DNA from: Acanthaster planci
Taxonomy: Eukaryota; Echinodermata; Asteroidea; Valvatida; Acanthasteridae
Assembly: GCF_001949145.1 (NCBI RefSeq)
Contig: NW_019091373.1
Coordinates: 1,229,871 to 1,288,588, forward strand
Direction: 5' to 3'
DNA: 58,718 nucleotides
Below are positions 23,640 through 35,597 of this stretch, piece by piece. Below the pieces are notes generated by a model. The model was not told where the DNA came from and did not search any database. It saw only the letters and a program-made list of their open reading frames with translations. How positions within the stretch are numbered: position 1 is the stretch's first letter; each line of letters starts with the position of its first letter. A program made the position numbers and the translations under genes.

Positions 23640-24480
23640 AAAAAAGTAAGGTCCTACACAGTAAAAACAGTCGCTGGGACCCATTATATACACGGACTGC
23701 TGATGGATAAAAGCTCTTTGTAAAACGTTTATTTCCGTAAAAAGTTTTGAGACGACGATTAGACTAAAATGCACTGGCAGACTCCAAATGATTTCAGTTT
23801 TTGTAAGAAAAATAAACATTGACGGGCCTTCGTCATGATTTCCTGACAGTTTTCATTCCATGTAAGGTCCCTGGCGATGTGTGTCCCTAGTAATTCCAAA
23901 CTTTCGACCTGTTCTACAACCTTGCCATCGATATAAACCGGCTCTTTATCATTCCTGTGTTTCCTTCAGAAATCCACAATCATCTCCTTGGTTTTGGCAA
24001 CATTCAGAAAAAGGACATTTTCTTTACACCAATTTACAACAGAATTAATTTGAGTACGATAAGTACTTTCATCATCATTTTGGATAAATCCCATGATGGT
24101 AGTATCGTCCGCAAATTTAATAATTAGAGAATTAGAGTCGTCAGCTTTACAGTCATGAGTGTACAGATAATACAACAATGGTGACAGAACACAGCCATGA
24201 GGGGTGCTAGTATTCAATATGAGAGAGTGTGAGGTGCGACTACCGATTTGAACAACCTGTTGGCGTTTTGAAAGGAAATCCCAGATCCAGTTTGAAATTG
24301 AGACCGGTATAATCGTATTGAAAGCAGAGCTAAAATCAATGAAAAGAATTCTAACATACGACCTAGCCTGTTCCAGATGACGCAAAGCTTCATAAAGACA
24401 AAGACTAATCCTCTACACACCGGTTACTTCTATAAGCAAACTGATTGTAAGCAAACTGATCTACCTGTGAAAAAACTTTG
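23640..24480 (-). mobile_element. Truncated non-LTR retrotransposon, reverse transcriptase domain (CR1/Rex1-like)
   Basis: Minus-strand translation gives the ordered motifs of a LINE reverse transcriptase: QFAYRSNR, FIDFSSAFNTI, the STPHGCVLSPLLYYLYT segment, the catalytic FADDT box (LIIKFADDTTIMG) and WCKENVLFLNVAKTKEMIVDF. After an in-frame TGA at 23966-23968 the same frame continues with ESLELLGTHIARDLTW and KARQ. It then decays near QCLFFLQKLKSFGV with further stops and frame breaks. The endonuclease and 3' end are absent. The TGA sits where relatives carry arginine, so this is a dead copy. It lies antisense in gene B intron 1. The in-frame domain alone is open for about 140 codons. Confidence 0.9.
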
Positions 24481-26489
24481 GTAACATTTGTCTTTCCAAT
24501 GACTGCCCAAAACTGTTTAGTGTCTTAGGTCACTGGATAATTTGCAAATATTTATGGATGAAGACCTTTCTGCAAATTATCTAAGTTTTTGTGCCGCCAG
24601 GAGCCTCAGACAATTTCCATTAGCACAACTGGACAATCAACTGTACTTCAATCAATCATATAGGAGAAGCAAGATTTTTGCATTTGAAAAATAGAGCTTG
24701 TAGGCCTACAACCGTAGGTGTGGACCGATCGTGACATCCACGCTGTCTGATGTTGGAAAATTACCTATTTGCCGACACGGAGTTGGGACAACCATGGGGG
24801 AAAAAGAACACACAGCTCAACCGTTGAGACAACTTGACCAGTAGAACAATGACCGTTGAAGCCCTGTACATGACAGAGTGTCACAGTCCAGAACACAACC
24901 GGGTTTGCTGTACGTGTACATATTGTATTATATAGTTTACTCTCTGCAAATGACGTATACAAAGTTTTACCCAATCATCGTTCATCCACGTAGACGCGTC
25001 ACAACCAATCAGAGTTCTGGATGTCGAGGTAATAGTTCAGGCTTTGCGTTGTCCAGTATTGTCAAAGGAGGTTGAGTTATATAATCTTAGTATTGTCCGG
25101 GCCATGGTTAAAATGTTCCTTGGGGTTTTCGTAGAGGAATGAGAAAAATGAGGGTGGCAGTCAAGATCGATAGGAAACGGTAAGGGAGAAAGTGAGTGAA
25201 AGAATTTTGGAAAGGTTGTCATGACCGTACCGATTATCAGGTACTGGTCTGCCGGTTTGGGAGATGGTAATACTAAATCTGCCCCAAAGTCCTTTCTCTT
25301 TTTTAATTTTGAGAAAGCCCTGTGGTAAAGTTAGTTAGTTAGCAAGGGCACTCATTCCAATTCAATTTTTCTCAGTGGACTAACAACCAATTTGCCCCAA
25401 CGGTCGATTTGTGTGCTGGTCTGTCCATATGAGGCACAGACTGTCGGGTTGTCCCATCAGTTGAGTTGTTTCAACAGTCAAGTAGTTCCAAGAGGAGCTG
25501 GCAAGCGGTCAAGATGTCTGAGCCCTGAAAGGCCCCTTCGCGTTCAAACACTCCTCTATCCATTACTTACTGATGGAGTATACAAAGGGTGGAAAAGGCC
25601 CAGTTTACGGATCTAGCCAGCAGGTCATCAGCCTGTCCCAAGTTCCAGTTGCAACTCTTCTGTACATGTATCTGTTTCATCACTTATATGTACAGTCACC
25701 TGCACTGGTTGTTGTGTATGTGGGAAATGGTTGATGGGTGCAAAAGGAATCAGGTTAACTGGGACCTAAACCAACTTAGACCCATGCCTACCCCTAGAAC
25801 TGGGGGGTCGGAAGTCTGCCCCGGGGTAGATGTTGGACCCCACAGTTCAGGGCCCTTGCCCACTCAGACCAATCACAAACTAACTCGGACACACCAAGAC
25901 TTTTCAGCATTATGGCATGCCAAAAACACATCAACAGCACTGGATAAAAAATGAAAGCTCTAAGCCCCTGCAGCGTGGGATTCAGGGTCTGCTTTATGGT
26001 CTCAAAGTATTTTGGCTTTTATAGCCATTCTGTTGTGCAGTTCAGCGATTTCTGTTGAGTAAAAAATCATTTTAGCATGATTATGAATCATAAAATACCA
26101 AGTGCCCTCTTACCACATACATCATCACATTCTGAACATTTCCTTTCGTAAATGCAGAATTTAAAATTCTCAGTGCAAAGTTGCAGCAGAGAAAAAAAGA
26201 CAATTTATTGGAATTTAATAACTGAAAGACATATAATCTGATGATAATTGGGGATTTTCTGAAACACTGAGAGTTATCGTTCAAGTGAACTGTACTTGGC
26301 GCTGAACAGTGTGCTGATTATTTCATTATTGAATTGGACTGTTGAAGTGAGGTAAGTACAATTACGCCATTATGTCAAACGAAGTGGCTATTTGTGCGGT
26401 AACCATAACAAACTTCAAAATTCTAAAGTTAAGGTAGTACATAATGATAATTATCGTTGGTAATCTGAATAAGGGTATAATTTCCCAAT

Positions 26490-26750
26490 GCTGATGTGGC
26501 AGTGCAACATCATAGTCAGTACGTACATGTAGGCTGTTGTGTGATTGGTGTGAGCCAGGTTCGAGTCCTGCTCTTGTGGGAATTTTTTTCTTGTTTTTTT
26601 TTTTGCCTTCTTCATTTCCTTTATTGTCTCAATCAGATCACGTTTGCCAGTTTCTATACAAGTTTTCTTGTCCTTTTTGACAAATTCATACTTCTGAAGG
26701 ATTTGTTAATTAAAGGGAAAGGGAAATAAAGTCCAAGTCCAAGATCCATT
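26490..26750 (+). mobile_element. Candidate tRNA-derived SINE
   Basis: A B-box-like GGTTCGAGTCC at 26558-26568 sits within GAGCCAGGTTCGAGTCCTGCTC, whose ends can pair as a tRNA T-arm. A TAGTCAGTAC about 50 bases upstream could be the A box. A T-rich stretch follows, and the segment ends with AAATAAAGTCCAAGTCCAAG, a tail typical of retroposed elements. A folded tRNA gene is not present. Confidence 0.45.
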
Positions 26751-27066
26751 TGTTGTAGACTGGTCTGGTTCCTGTTTCCAATGTAGGCGAATCTGTCTGA
26801 ACTCACGTTACAATAATTCCTGCGTATATCAAAGGTTGTCAGGAAATTTCAGCCATTAAATTGATTGAAATCCTAACCAAATAAGGGCGGATTAAACCTA
26901 ACATCCCTGACCGTATACAGGTAGCTTCTAGGTCCCTAATTTCACCACTTAGTCAGATTGGTTTTCACAGTAAGTGGCAAAATAAGGGACCTGAAGACTA
27001 CACGGTCACGGACATTAGTTGTAAACTTATGGACCCACTGATGACCATATGTTTCACTATTTGCAG

Positions 27067-27183
27067 AATGGGGCATGAGGACTATCATTGCAGTGTTTGC
27101 CACAAATGGCTGGACCAGGAACCAAGGATGTGTAGTGACAAACGCACTTGTTACTACTGCTACATGGAGATTCAGATCAAAAG
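27067..27183 (+). CDS. TRAF-type zinc-finger gene B, exon 2 (RING-like)
   Basis: A 117-nt exon with acceptor TTTCACTATTTGCAG and donor ATCAAAAG|GTAGGT, phase 2 in and phase 2 out. Numbered from the exon 1 ATG it contains C25-S-V-C28, then C39-S-D-K-R-T-C45-Y-Y-C48. The RING is completed by C60-P-V-C63 in exon 3. The usual C-x-H-x2-C block is replaced by C-x5-C without histidine; D41 is the only residue that could stand in. The intron after C48 is at the same place and phase as in gene A (after its CYGC block). An ATG at 27068 could also start translation. Expected location is the cytoplasm, as a ligase or adaptor of TRAF type; activity is uncertain. Confidence 0.85.
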
Positions 27184-28032
27184 GTAGGTGCTATTTAAAT
27201 AATTGTATTTCATGTTTTTCATAGAATATCCTGTACAAAGAATTTAGTTTATGTTTCAGCATTGTCTTTGAAACTAAGTGTCAATGAAGACTTGAATTAC
27301 AGGTAGTCATATCATGTAGTCATACTTATATACTTGGCACAAAGCATCCGTGGATGAAAATATGCAGCTCGTATTGTCTTATCTTAATCATGCTGTAATA
27401 ATCATACTTAAATTGTATTAATTACACCTAGAGCATGATACATCAATATCACTGCATCTTGTCTTACATGCAGTCTTTTATAGGTCAAAAACTGTTGTGT
27501 GCTTGCACCCACTCTGTGTTTATTCTGCTGCATTGACCAAAGCTTTGAAAAGGTAGTGAAACGATTGGTTTTAATAATTCCTTTATTTCCAGTGATTTTT
27601 TAATGTATAGAAGTTTTGTATTCTGTGTCCTAAAATACAGGAACAGAGGTATGATTGCATTTTGCTTTTGTAAAGAGTTTCAGACAAAATGAAATTATAA
27701 AACCTGACAACTTTGATTATCAGATCTGATGGCTGACTGAGTGAGATATGGTCAGAAGATTGGGGCATGTTAGAAGTACTAGGGATCAAATCAGTGTTGT
27801 AGTCGAGTGCTTTTAGAGTACCAAGGTTCTCTCTGCCAAATGTTGAACTGGGTAAGAGGGAATAAAGCTGGAGGCACTTTGATGGAACAATAAATGTACA
27901 TAAATGTAAGATTACAAACTAAATTTAAGACTTCAGACCCTCCCAGTTTTATTTTGTAATTTTACTTTTGTGCATGTACCATCAAAGCCCATGTCCCTCT
28001 TAACTAGTTAAATTTTTTAAACAAATCATATA

Positions 28033-28870
28033 CCGTAAACTCCGGCTAAGTCGGCACTCTCGTGACTCAAGAAATTATGACAACTTACACGTAGACACGT
28101 AATGCCTACGTACATTATGATTCCTTGCACTAATTCAATGTACCCTGGTTTATTTCTACCTCCATGGTCGATCCCACCAAATTCGTTCTCGATTATTATC
28201 CTGCAAATTCAATAATTGATCATGTGCCCCTAAAGACGAAGCAAGGACGGCAAGCCTCTTGCAAAGTTGCATACCACATCGCGACTCGATAGTGCAGTTA
28301 GTAGTACAGTGGTACATATTAGTATGTACATGTACATGTACGTGATACAATTACGGTACAGAAAACATACACTCATCCACACATGCGCACTGGTGAAGTT
28401 CGCTCCATATAGTCTGGATACCAGACCTGATGATTCTGACTACCCGACGAATCATTATCAACGGTTATCCGGGATTCTTTAGGCAGGGAACCAGACTACG
28501 TTCAATAAGGCAACCACCAAAATGGACAGAGCGCATGCGTGGAGCATTAGAGGGGTTACTGGTATTGATGTACTCGTGCTGGCTGCACACGCACGGGACT
28601 TGTCACTTGACACTTCTTGGTAATCGCAGTGAAGGAAACCAATACTGAAGCACGATTTTTTTAATGCCGACCTACATATAGGAATTTTTGTGGTTTTGTG
28701 GAAAAGGGACCGAGAAACACATGCCGACATATTCGAAAGGATGAGTATAAGTGCCAACTTAAAATGAAATTTTGAATGGAAATGCATTACATACGATTGG
28801 ACTTTTGTCAAACGGCCGACTTGGACAATATGACGGGTTACTCAATGTCGACTTAGTCAGAGTTTACTGC
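28033..28870. mobile_element. DNA transposon remnant with ~24-bp terminal inverted repeats
   Basis: The left end CGTAAACTCCGGCTAAGTCGGCA (28034-28056) matches the reverse complement of the right end, CAGTAAACTCTGACTAAGTCGACA (28846-28869), with few differences. The 838-bp body has no transposase frame. Termini with a CAG-like start and a (C/G)TAAGTCGAC core recall Tc1/mariner-pogo type elements; TA precedes the left end. Probably nonautonomous. Confidence 0.6.
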
Positions 28871-29417
28871 AGTTCAATTTTTGATAGAACACTTGGTACT
28901 CAAAAAGTAATTGGCTACAACAATGGATCAAATGGAACTGTAAAACATCTGGCTTTGTTGCAGCGTTTTACTTTTTCACCCGTATGCCACTTTATTTTCA
29001 GTCAGGAGGTTATATTGATGGCAATCAATTGATAAGATTTAGAGAGTTGTTCAATAGCAATTGTGTTATTTGACATGTGGGCGTTTAAACACCTGTAGGG
29101 CAACAGTGAATGTAAATCAAAGTGGCATAAACACCCGGGTATTAAATGTATCAAATAATATGTTTCCTTGCCTTGTGATTTTTCTACCAACTGTTGGCTA
29201 GTATGAAGCGATTTTACAGGTTAACTTAGTAGTGAAGTCCTTTGTACTGTGCTGTACAGTGCAATGTTGTTGTGGTTAGTCCCTGTGTAAATGGGCATTT
29301 AGTATTTTCCAGAAGACACCTACATGTACACTGTACATGCACATGTAGTTATGCGTGTGTTGTCAAGTATACAACTACCACTAATTCATTGAAGAATGTA
29401 CATGTGTGTATGGTGCT

Positions 29418-29485
29418 TAACCCTAACAGAGGCTAACAGTCCTCAATCCTTCACCTGTTGGAGGATTGAGGACTGTTAGGGTTAA
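29418..29485. repeat. Hairpin with 18-bp perfect arms
   Basis: CTAACAGTCCTCAATCCT (29433-29450) is exactly complementary to 29462-29479, around an 11-base loop. The outer flanks TTAACC (29418-29423) and GGTTAA (29480-29485) also pair after a left-side bulge. Confidence 0.85.
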
Positions 29486-30066
29486 ATGCTTCCCAAAATT
29501 TCAAAAAGTCCAAGCACAACTGTACATGTACACATGTATGATACATTATCACAAATTTTCAAATTAATTTGATTTACAGAAAAGGGGAATACTGGTGCCG
29601 TATTTAAATTAATATTTCAAACAGTGACATTCAGTTTAAGGTTCTCGGCATCTGGAACACTCCCAATGCATCTTCTTGCTTTTGCTTACGCTGTACACTA
29701 AACTCTTCAGTGTGTTTCCATTGCTGACATGGGGAGCAGACATGATGGCAGGTCTGCTACTGACTCGGGGCTCGATTTACCCGATGCACACACGCATCAG
29801 TGCATGTAGATTTTTGCTTGTGCATGTAGCAGTTTTACTGAGCATGCACGACGTGCATGTAACTTTTTAACCACCAAAATACTCATTTCCTGCAAATAAT
29901 TACCAGAATAAGAATAAAGTTTGTTGAATGCTTGACCAGATAGTGTACAAACGTGTTATTTCTTTCTCCCATTCCTCGCAGCAGATTCATAATACACGTA
30001 CACACACACGCTGTCATGACTGTGTACCACTATTTTCTAGAATGGGAAAGCCAGCCTGTGACATCA

Positions 30067-30156
30067 TTGTGGCTCTTCACAATTGAATCCATTGTAGGCA
30101 CCCCTCTAAGACATAATTGGGGCTGTCGCAATTGAATCAATTGTGGGTACCCCTCC
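30067..30156. repeat. Short tandem duplication, ~50-bp period
   Basis: Two copies of TGTGGCTCTTCACAATTGAATCCATTGTAGGCACCCCTC-like sequence, each with an internal CAATTGAATC(C/A)ATTG near-palindrome. It lies inside the element at 29758-30920. Confidence 0.6.
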
Positions 30157-30490
30157 ATGCAATGTTATTGGTTGCGCACGTGCGCTCTAGTGCTAGCTGT
30201 CAAACTGATGAATGCGTGCAATGTTGTGATTTGACTCTGATTCTGAATCTGTTGCCTGGGATAAGGATTCAATTAGTGAGGACTCTGAGTTTTAGTACTG
30301 GAGTCTTAGCATCAGTTGAACAAAGGGTTAATGCTTACATGAATTCTAATCCCTCCTATGGTTTTACAGCACAAATGTGCACAAATGCCCACAGTCACTG
30401 GTGAGCATGTAGTTTCTATATGGAACTCAAACATGCACGGGTTCAGTGTGCACAGTAGGCTGTCAGCACAAAATGACCCAGGGTCTTTTG

Positions 30491-30526
30491 NNNNNNNNNN
30501 NNNNNNNNNNNNNNNNNNNNNNNNNN
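30491..30526. other. Assembly gap (36 N)
   Basis: A run of N. Flanks contain short related segments (AAATGACCCAGGGTC and AAATGACCCAAAGAG), which may point to a collapsed repeat. Confidence 0.9.
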
Positions 30527-31991
30527 GTTGGGCAGCACAAAAGTGCAATCTGATATTCCTGTGAGGGACAGTTAGTGCAGTGCACAACACAACACGGCTG
30601 TGCTTCTTTGAGGTGTTTACCAAATGACCCAAAGAGTGACTTCAGCATAGGAGGGTTTTAATGTAAACACAAGAGAGAATGACACACATCCAACCACTAT
30701 GCTTCTCACAAGTTATCTTTATTATATCAAACATACTTTAATACTCGCCTACACGTAACCTTATCTTTGGCTTATAACCTTAAATTGCTATACAGAAATA
30801 TGCGCTACCGGTATTTGCAAAATTATGGTGCATGTAGGTTTTTCCTGGTGCATTTAGGATTTTGGTCTACATACACCAGTGCATGCCACTTTTTTTTCGT
30901 AAATCGAGCCCTGTACTGACTGCCGTGAATTCTTTGCGTATGCCATTCCTTGTCTTCGCGTTCTTTAGCTGTCCGGCTTTTTGACTGGGTTGCCGTGTAT
31001 GTTTTGTAGTGTGGCAAAAAATGTTAAGACTCATAAGAATGGTCACTAGTACATACTGGTACAGTGTAAATGCATGTATTTTCTTGGGAAACACCCCTTT
31101 CTGGCAAGACCATGGATTAATTTGCTGAAATACTTAAGTTTATGACACAAAGAAAGCTGTACATGTGTATAATCAGAATCAAGGTTTGTACTGTAGCTGA
31201 AAACAAACAGACATTGTTTTTGTGTGTAATGATGATTGCAAATGTCCGTCGTGTAACTGTAACACTATGTATGCAGGGATCATCAAACTCAAAGTCTTTG
31301 AATTAAATCCTGAAATTCTTCTACATTTGTTCACATTTTTTCTCATGTTTTTTCCTGTCTGTTCTTAAAACAGAAAAAGCCAAAATGTAATAGGGGTGTC
31401 ATTTATAAAAATGGTACGATCATCACGTCATCACTTGCTAGGTTGCCTTAATTTTGGTAAGTTTAATACAAAAAATGTTCAACATTCTTTTGAAAAATAA
31501 CTGAATGGAATTTTTCTATGAATGTAAACTTTCCAAAACAGATGTCTGGGTGCAGGTTAGAAACTAAAATACTGAGAGCTGAAGTTGATAATTGTCCATG
31601 TAGTTGCAGCAAATGGTATATTGTAAATTTAGTCTCCATGTTGCAGTTCACACAAGTGTACCCTCATACTGGTACATGTTCATGTATGTAATTAGTACTG
31701 TTCTTGTTTGAATTAACGTTAGTGTGATGTGATTTCCCAACGAGCCAGTCTTGGTTCTCTCCAGTCTGTGGGAGAGTCACCTAACCTAAACTTTACCTTC
31801 ACCCTTGAAATTGACAAGCAATCTACGGTATAAAGGACAGGGATATGGCGCCGTTTTACATTTGCCTGATGGGTGACTCAGTTGACTGACAGAGCAAAAA
31901 AATGGATAATTGGAAATGGATCAGTTGAGTTATTTTTAAAAATCATTTTGCTTTTTTCAATGAAACCCACTAGACTATTGCATAAATTTTT

Positions 31992-32036
31992 CCTTCTAAC
32001 ACCAACATGTACACTGTACATGTTGGTGTTAGAAGG
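31992..32036. repeat. Near-perfect palindrome, 22-bp arms
   Basis: CCTTCTAACACCAACATGTACA (31992-32013) is exactly complementary to 32015-32036, with a single central base between. The inner part contains the dispersed ACATGTACA word, so the palindrome may be a minimal copy of that repeat with unique flanks. Confidence 0.9.
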
Positions 32037-33059
32037 GAAAAGGGTTGGTGTACATGTAGGTGAGTTTTATTTATCTCCTGGCTGTAACCACAGGTAAGTC
32101 CTAAGTCTGGCTTCATGCCAATGTAGATTGTAGCGCTAGACAACACTGGATCCTCCATAGCAACACATGTTCCTACAATCCTGTTATTTGGAGGTCATGT
32201 AGTGTGTGGCCTTGACTAAGAATTGAAACCTATACTGTAAGGATTTGGTTTATTCAATTGGGTTGGAAATGTGGATCACTACAATAGTAATTAGTAATCA
32301 TCACAGCATAGCTCTATGATCACAGCTGGCCATCAACTCACCTTCTCCATGTTCACCCATACATTACAAGTTAAGACAGGCATGAACAATGTGCTGACAA
32401 GCAGTTTTAGCAAACCAGAGGTGCTCCATCAGGACAAGAGGCCACACACCCCTATGTACATGTAGATCTAGATATTTGCAAAATCAATTGTTGAAATCCA
32501 TGAACAATTAGTGTACATAAGGCGGTAGCAGTGTAGCATTGAAAAATCACATTTCCCAGTACATGTACGGATACATTTGCTTGGTCTCCTTTCCTTTGGC
32601 GGCTTTTGAACATTTACATTTAAAAATTTTCTTAAAGCATTTGTGCACCAGTACAGTGTCTGTGCTACCGATGAAAATAAAATAATTCCTCTTTAAAATG
32701 TCATTCAAGTATTTGTGATTTTGTGTGCTGATCTTGAAACAGTGTAATGAAACTTGGATAGTTTAGCCCTTTTCACATGACGACAAAAAAACTCGCAACG
32801 TTTGAGAAATTTTTCAAAAGTTCCATCGTGTGAAAGGTCGCCAATGCTTGAAAGTAACAAGTATTTCTGGTGAGTCCTTGAGATATTTTGGAGGAGGTCC
32901 GGGCCTGCGACAAAATCTTCCGCTAGCAGAACATTTCTCAAGCAACCCATGAGAAACAGTCGTGTGAATGAACGCACTGTTTATTGCACAACATCCCCTG
33001 CAATAACCTACACAGTGCGCATGCGTAGTGACCTCCAACCCCACACAACGTGCATGCGC

Positions 33060-33340
33060 CCTTTAACTTTGTTTCAGGTATGTCCAGCGATCGTGGCACT
33101 GCTTGCCTGTGCGATCTGAATACCTCCCGCGACTTCCCACCACACGTTGTTATTGTGGACCATGCTGTCCATTTTTGCCGTAATCACGGCATGTTTCATG
33201 GCAGTTATAAGGCTGAGAGTCTCATCATACTACCAGCCCCTCTTGGAACTTTTCTGCTTCTTGGCACTCCCAGAAACATCAGTTTCGGGAGAATGTTTTA
33301 TTGTCTGCAAGTTTGACTCTGCCGATGTAGCGTCAGCCAT
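33060..33340 (-). pseudogene. Decayed Myb/SANT-like DNA-binding ORF (transposon-type)
   Basis: Minus-strand ATG at 33340 begins a Ser/Lys-rich leader ending in KKQKSSKRGW. After an in-frame TAG comes YDETLSLITAMK, then NNVWWEVAGGI, and in a shifted frame GKQCHDRWTYLKQ followed by TAA. The order W..(D/E)E..LI..M, then lW.eVA, then Q-C-x-x-R/K-W-x-x-L is that of the Myb/SANT-like (trihelix-type) domain found in Harbinger ORF2 proteins and their domesticated relatives. The TAG and a frameshift between the second and third helices show it is broken. No nuclease domain was found nearby. Confidence 0.55.
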
Positions 33341-33950
33341 TTTTCATCGATGTTCTCCAACCTTTGACCTCACATTGCGCTGATTCTAGTGGTACGGTAT
33401 TTGCGCTCAGTAAGTGTGGAGTTCATTGGCAACCCGTGGAATTAGCAATATGATTGGCTGCTACCTGTTTTGGTAGATGAGCTCATTCCCTGTGTACAAA
33501 CAGTTGGCAGATTTGTCAAGTCGGGATCTCAACTTATAGTAAGAAGTGGACACCTGAGGGCACAAAACAATTAACGTTGCGCAGCCTCAGTATACATGTT
33601 AGCACAGAAAACGTCACATAGAATCCCAACTTGAGTTACGTCTATGAAATTAGGCACCAGGCAACTATACAATCACCAAGGTTAGTTTGGGATTGTTGGA
33701 TTTTGTTGTCAAATTACACCCATGCAGAAGTGACACATATTGTAAACTTTGGTTTCCAGTTTGTGGTCCAGGGTTACTGTACACATATTGTCAGGCATGT
33801 ACAAGCACACCCACCAGAGTTGTTACCAAATACCAGTAATCATGTGTCAACCACACATCAATTTACATGTACATTCCATCTGGGTTGTGGACACAACCCT
33901 TGGGCTAATCTGTGTGACTGGATAAACCCTCTTGAGTATTTGATAGACTT

Positions 33951-34014
33951 GAACCACAGTTTATACCTGTTGAGTGCCACGTGAACCACAGTTTATTCCT
34001 GTTGAGTGCCACGT
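33951..34014. repeat. 32-bp tandem duplication
   Basis: Two head-to-tail copies (33951-33982 and 33983-34014) of GAACCACAGTTTAT(A/T)CCTGTTGAGTGCCACGT, differing at one base. Recent event. Confidence 0.95.
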
Positions 34015-34129
34015 GGGGCTTTCCTCTTTTGTGTCCACAAGCATGTAGTCACATGTAATAAGTGGCACCTGGTAGTTGCTGTATATTGGCCCAGAGAAGT
34101 TGAGAGGACACGTACAGGAACACAGATTT

Positions 34130-34283
34130 TGGGTATGGTTCGGCCCTTCCTCGCTGAGCGTTTATTGCAGCCACAAGTTGAGATAACAAATGCAAAATGT
34201 TATAGATTTACAGATATTGTTATTGGGCCCCAGAATCACCTTGAATCATACAAATGTAAAGGCAATATACATGTAGTTATCAG
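34130..34283 (+). CDS. Possible exon of unknown gene (glycosyltransferase-like?)
   Basis: An open frame ends at a consensus donor (ATCAG|GTAAGT at 34283). It can begin at an AG after GTACAGGAACACAG near 34130, giving about 51 codons with the run CYRFTDIVIGPQNHLESYKC. The C-Y/F-x-x-hydrophobic-hydrophobic-hydrophobic-G block is reminiscent of GT61-family glycosyltransferases (EOGT/xylosyltransferase type), but one short block is weak evidence. No neighbouring exon was found. Confidence 0.25.
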
Positions 34284-35597
34284 GTAAGTACACAGTGCTA
34301 ACAACATAGCACCACTATCACAAAAGAACTCTTCTCCGTAGTGTCACGGGCAAGATACGCCAGATTTAATAACGCATAAGTAATGGGCAAGAAACGCAGA
34401 GATTCTGTAACACCTAGATAACGGGCAAGAGATGCCGAACCTTTAACTGGTGGCCAGTAACCAAGAGACTGTGTGTGCGGCAAGTCGGCAGTAAGTTTGC
34501 CCCGCCCCAATTCCCCCCAAGGCATGGGGGGCCGCAGGGGGAGAGACACGCACCCTGCGACTGGGGCTTTTAGGCCCAAAACAGGTCGTGATTCTTGCAG
34601 CCTGTCAGCATGTGGTCGACTGCCAAAGGCTTGCCCCTGCCAGAAAAAATTGGCAACTAGTTCTGCACATCTGGGCCTATCAGAGAGACCAAGCACCCCT
34701 CCCCATTAGCCTGAATGCCCAAAATACTGCTCCAGAAGGGAGTCCTGTGGGTGTCTATATGCCACTGCTTGAGCAGCCAACAATGAGCGGTCAGAAGAAG
34801 CCCTGCTACCACCCCAGGACCGGCCCGGGCATTTTTCCACCGATGCATGCAAGTAAACAAAGTGGAACACACCTTCGTTGTGGAAGGTGAGTGGGTTTTT
34901 GACGTCTCACTGGATATGCTTGACGATGAAGGAGAAGTGTGGCGAGCATGCCAAAATCTCAGCCACTGTGAAGTACACAGCGTCTGATTGGCTGGGGTCG
35001 CTCCCACCATTGGGAAGGAGCTAATTGCAGTATACGTAGCACATTGCAGATCTGCTGGTGTCATGAATGCTTTCACCTCCTGGGTCAAAGGGGGTTCCCT
35101 AGAAACAGGCTCCTGGGAACCGTATTATTTGTCTTACGTGTACTTGTAAAGTCATGAATGTTCCAGCTTCTCCTTATGCAGTGATCTCATCAGTGGTTGC
35201 ATGTCAGTCTGGTGTCTAGTGTAGGTTTTTGTATCTCATCTCTATTTGATTTTTACTTATCAGTATAAATCAAATTCCCATCAGGAATAATTTTCCTGGT
35301 ATTCAATCACAATTTGTGATGCATTTTGAGCCAAGTAGCTTCACCCTTTTTTTATGAATCGCAGTTGCTGCGATTTTTTTGTGGCCAAGAATAGCAGTCA
35401 GCAATTTTACTTTCAATTGTTGTTTTCCTCTTTGCTAAAGCTTATAAAAAGTGGTAAAAAGGTAAACAGCTTCATGTACATGTATGTGGTGTACACGCTG
35501 GTTTTTTGCATCGTTACGAACATGCACAGTTTATAAGCAGACAACATGAAATACACACAAAGACAGAAACACTGGTGTGTGTGCACGCCTCTGCCAG

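Larger units (their letters stand above)
29758..30920. mobile_element. Terminal-inverted-repeat element (GGGCTCGATTTAC ends)
   Basis: TACTGACTCGGGGCTCGATTTACC (29758-29781) and the reverse complement of 30898-30920 (GTCAGTACAGGGCTCGATTTACG) form matched ends of a 1.16-kb segment. Copies of GTGCATGTAG(A/G)TTTTT lie just inside both ends. No coding frame was recognised, and a 36-bp N gap interrupts the body. Likely a nonautonomous DNA transposon. Confidence 0.5.

Noticed and set aside
34298-35088. GC-rich segment with minus-strand frames of 132 and 143 codons
   Set aside because: Composition explains the open frames; no splice signals, domain or consistent start. Possibly repeat-derived.
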